Of a stretch of DNA of 56,965 nt, positions 54,643 through 56,965 are shown piece after piece. The notes beneath the pieces are model-generated. The model was not told where the DNA came from and made no database searches. It worked only from the letters and a program-made list of their open reading frames with translations. Position numbers and translations under genes: made by a program. Every line of letters begins with the position of its first letter. Position 1 is the stretch's first letter. The stretch comes from Chthonomonadales bacterium (lineage in GTDB: Bacteria > Armatimonadota > Chthonomonadetes > Chthonomonadales > CAJBBX01). The stretch covers positions 1 through 56,965 of the forward strand of contig JADLGO010000061.1 of the NCBI GenBank assembly GCA_020849275.1, in the 5' to 3' direction.

Positions 54643-56819
54643 GCTGTAATCCTCACCGGCCCCGAAGGGCCGGTGCAACAAGGCCATCGGCCGCACGAGC
54701 GTTCAGGGGCAGGCGTTTCAATCCTCACCGGCCCCGAAGGGCCGGTGCAACGGGCGCATTGCCGATGAGGTCGGGCTCAGTCACGCGGTTTCAATCCTCA
54801 CCGGCCCCGAAGGGCCGGTGCAACCCTCCGGCACGTCCTGCGCGACCTACGGCGCGGGCGGGGCGTTTCAATCCTCACCGGCCCCGAAGGGCCGGTGCAA
54901 CTCGGGCATTCCCGCGCCGCCTGCTACGGAGCACGCAAGTTTCAATCCTCACCGGCCCCGAAGGGCCGGTGCAACCATGCCCCGCCAAGGAGAGGAGAGA
55001 GATGAGAGCAGTTTCAATCCTCACCGGCCCCGAAGGGCCGGTGCAACTGGGGGGGGAGGAGCCCGTACTCGGCGAGCCCCGAGCGTTTCAATCCTCACCG
55101 GCCCCGAAGGGCCGGTGCAACATGTCGGTGCCGACGCGCTCGGCGCGCGCCGGGTGGTTTCAATGCTCACCGGCCCCGAAGGGCCGGTGCAACGACTGAA
55201 TCCACTGGCAGAGGCCATCCAGACACACGTTTCAATCCTCACCGGCCCCGAAGGGCCGGTGCAACCCTGTCGCGGCAGTACGCGCAGGTCCGGTTCCTGC
55301 GTTTCAATCCTCACCGGCCCCGAAGGGCCGGTGCACCCTTAAGGCGACGCTGCGCGCCCTGTTGGGCGCGGGCACGTTTCAATCCTCACCGGCCCCGAAG
55401 GGCCGGTGCAACGCGCCGGAACGTCGGGCCACTTGTCGCCGGAACCGACCGTTTCAATCCTCACCGGCCCCGAAGGGCCGGTGCAACCAACCTGCTGGGG
55501 GACTACTCGTTCGAGCTCGGGACGTTTCAATCCTCACCGGCCCCGAAGGGCCGGTGCAACCCCCTCCCCCCCTGTTACAGAATCCCCCCATGGTGCGTTT
55601 CAATCCTCACCGGCCCCGAAGGGCCGGTGCAACCTGACCGAGCTCCGCCCCGACGACCTGCTGGAGCAGGGTTTCAATCCTCACCGGCCCCGAAGGGCCG
55701 GTGCAACGGCGAGAACAGCCGGTGGAAGCTAGCGAACTTCGTGTTTCAATCCTCACCGGCCCCGAAGGGCCGGTGCAACACGCGGTTGAGGCGGCCATCA
55801 CTGCGCGGGTAAGCGGTTTCAATCCTCACCGGCCCCGAAGGGCCGGTGCAACTGCTCGACTCGGTCGGCAGCGAGATGGTGTGGGGAAGTTTCAATCCTC
55901 ACCGGCCCCGAAGGGCCGGTGCAACGCGATCGGGTCGATCGTGGTTGGAGAGGATTGAGGTGTTTCAATCCTCACCGGCCCCGAAGGGCCGGTGCACCCG
56001 GGAGCATGTGGGCGAGGTCCTGCCCGTCACGTCGCGGTTTCAATCCTCACCGGCCCCGAAGGGCCGGTGCACCTACCGTCCGCGCGACGTCGACAACGCG
56101 CGCGCCGCGGTGTTTCAATCCTCACCGGCCCCGAAGGGCCGGTGCAACATCCCGTCCTCGGTCCAGGCAGAGTTGCTGTAGGCGAGGTTTCAATCCTCAC
56201 CGGCCCCGAAGGGCCGGTGCAACGACCCGTTGCCGGCTCGCTAGGAGCCACCGCCTGCCCCATGTTTCAATCCTCACCGGCCCCGAAGGGCCGGTGCAAC
56301 GTGCCGTGCCCGGCGCTGCTGGCGTGGCGCGAGATTCTGTTTCAATCCTCACCGGCCCCGAAGGGCCGGTGCAACCGCCCGCAGGTTGCCCAAAGGATCG
56401 GATACCGCGCTCGTTTCAATCCTCACCGGCCCCGAAGGGCCGGTGCAACACGTGGGCGGGAGCGTCAGGCCGAACGGGTACAGGCGTTTCAATCCTCACC
56501 GGCCCCGAAGGGCCGGTGCAACCACCCTCTCACCTTTCGCGCGCGTAGAGATGGCCGCCGTTTCAATCCTCACCGGCCCCGAAGGGCCGGTGCAACTCAC
56601 GCTGCGATTGCCGGCACGCCACGGCGATGCCCAGTTTCAATCCTCACCGGCCCCGAAGGGCCGGTGCAACGGCAGCGGGCCAGCGCCCACTCCCGGACCT
56701 GCAGGGGTTTCAATCCTCACCGGCCCCGAAGGGCCGGTGCAACGGGCACGTTCGAACTCGACCGGGTTCCGGGGTTCAACTGGTTTCAATCCTCACCGGC
56801 CCCGAAGGGCCGGTGCAAC
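54643..56819 (-). CRISPR. CRISPR array, 30 repeats of 37 bp and 29 spacers of 35-40 bp
   Basis: Repeats start at 54643, 54715, 54788 and so on to 56783. On the plus strand each begins GTTTCAATCCTCACC and ends GGGCCGGTGCAAC. The arms CACCGGCCC and GGGCCGGTG form a 9-bp stem around CGAA; on the minus strand this loop is TTCG closed by C-G, the stable UUCG tetraloop. The minus-strand repeat ends in ATTGAAAC, the common 5' handle of type I and III crRNAs. The repeat at 54643 is degenerate in the bases that form that handle, as expected at the leader-distal end. Both facts point to minus-strand transcription with the leader beyond 56819. Other variants: repeat 8 (55157) has a G for C, and repeats 10, 19 and 20 have C for A one base before their plus-strand end. 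No cas gene is in the window, so the type is undetermined. Confidence 0.97.
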
Positions 56820-56834
56820 TACCGGCCGCAATGC

Positions 56835-56965
56835 AAGCTGCACATTCCACCGCGAGCCGCGCAGCGATTCCGCTCCATGACGCGCAGTGATTCCGGCGGA
56901 AGGCGCGCACCGATTCCGCTGTAGTCCGCGCACTTCTGACGCCCGTTAGGCGCGGGACAAACTCC
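56835..56965. mobile_element. Regularly spaced short repeats; probable insertion-sequence end abutting the array
   Basis: The core CGCGCA-x-x-GATTCCG occurs at 56858, 56881 and 56904, each 23 bp apart. A partial copy (CGCGCAC) lies at 56927, and the ATTCC alone is found again at 56844. Exact 23-bp phasing of short cores is seen in the multiple terminal repeats of IS21-family elements. A transposase gene would lie beyond the window edge. Alternatively the repeats are part of the CRISPR leader. Confidence 0.45.

Noticed and set aside
54818-56924. Apparent proteins with repeating motifs such as NPHRPRRAGAT or SILTGPEGPVQ
   Set aside because: They are translations of the CRISPR repeats in three frames and are not genes.

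Overview
The window is high-GC DNA from a Gram-negative-type bacterium. It most likely belongs to Armatimonadota or a near relative. Three things point that way: DUF1559 prepilin-like proteins with the H-X9-DG C-terminal motif, a PEP-CTERM sorted protein, and many secreted carbohydrate-active enzymes (two GH2 enzymes, a GxGYxYP protein, a CE15-like esterase). The assignment rests on gene content only; no phylogenetic marker was tested.

Layout. 1-125: the end of an insertion sequence whose transposase N-terminus runs off the left edge. 143-4852: an operon with its own sigma70-type promoter, encoding a MauE/DoxX-like membrane protein, a Cys-rich secreted protein, a LolA-like protein and a DUF2079 membrane protein fused to a prepilin domain. 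5001-7894: a sugar-catabolic cassette (SMP-30 lactonase, sugar isomerase, zinc alcohol dehydrogenase). 8012-9963: lemA-htpX. 10022-13340 (minus): prepilin, TlpA-like thioredoxin, esterase. 13553-15853: a small membrane protein, cbpA-cbpM and the initiator tRNA. 16279-23198: a large secreted glycosidase-like protein, a GCKR/MurQ-like double-SIS protein and recQ. 23253-26267: a GxGYxYP protein. 26363-34815: an envelope metal-efflux locus (two small secreted proteins, a TolC-like protein, a YtkA-HlyD-cupredoxin fusion adaptor, an RND pump). 34929-36476 (minus): a PEP-CTERM protein with a sigma54-like promoter, and a DUF1003 protein. 36687-41176: an AGE epimerase coupled to a GATase-like/GH2 fusion. 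41475-46177: a Rieske fusion protein, an EamA transporter, corA and a PhyH oxygenase. 46194-51283 (minus): a GH2 enzyme, a lytic transglycosylase and tRNA-Ser. 51446-54497: a peptide-binding lipoprotein and a C1B aminopeptidase. 54643-56819: a 30-repeat CRISPR array with no cas genes in view. 56835-56965: regularly spaced short repeats that look like the end of another insertion sequence, abutting the expected leader side of the array.

How the genes fit together. Much of the window serves breakdown of complex, probably plant-derived, carbohydrate and peptide, with export and surface proteins to match. The metal-efflux operon is the most coherent multi-gene machine. The most unusual items are the triple-domain efflux adaptor, the membrane-protein/prepilin fusion, the Rieske fusion, the sigma54-like box ahead of the PEP-CTERM gene, two apparently leaderless promoters, and the CRISPR array whose repeat RNA would fold into a GC hairpin capped by a UUCG tetraloop and whose leader may be cut by an insertion sequence.

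Limits: no database search was run. Family names come from motifs read by eye, and starts were chosen from ribosome-binding sites and signal peptides.
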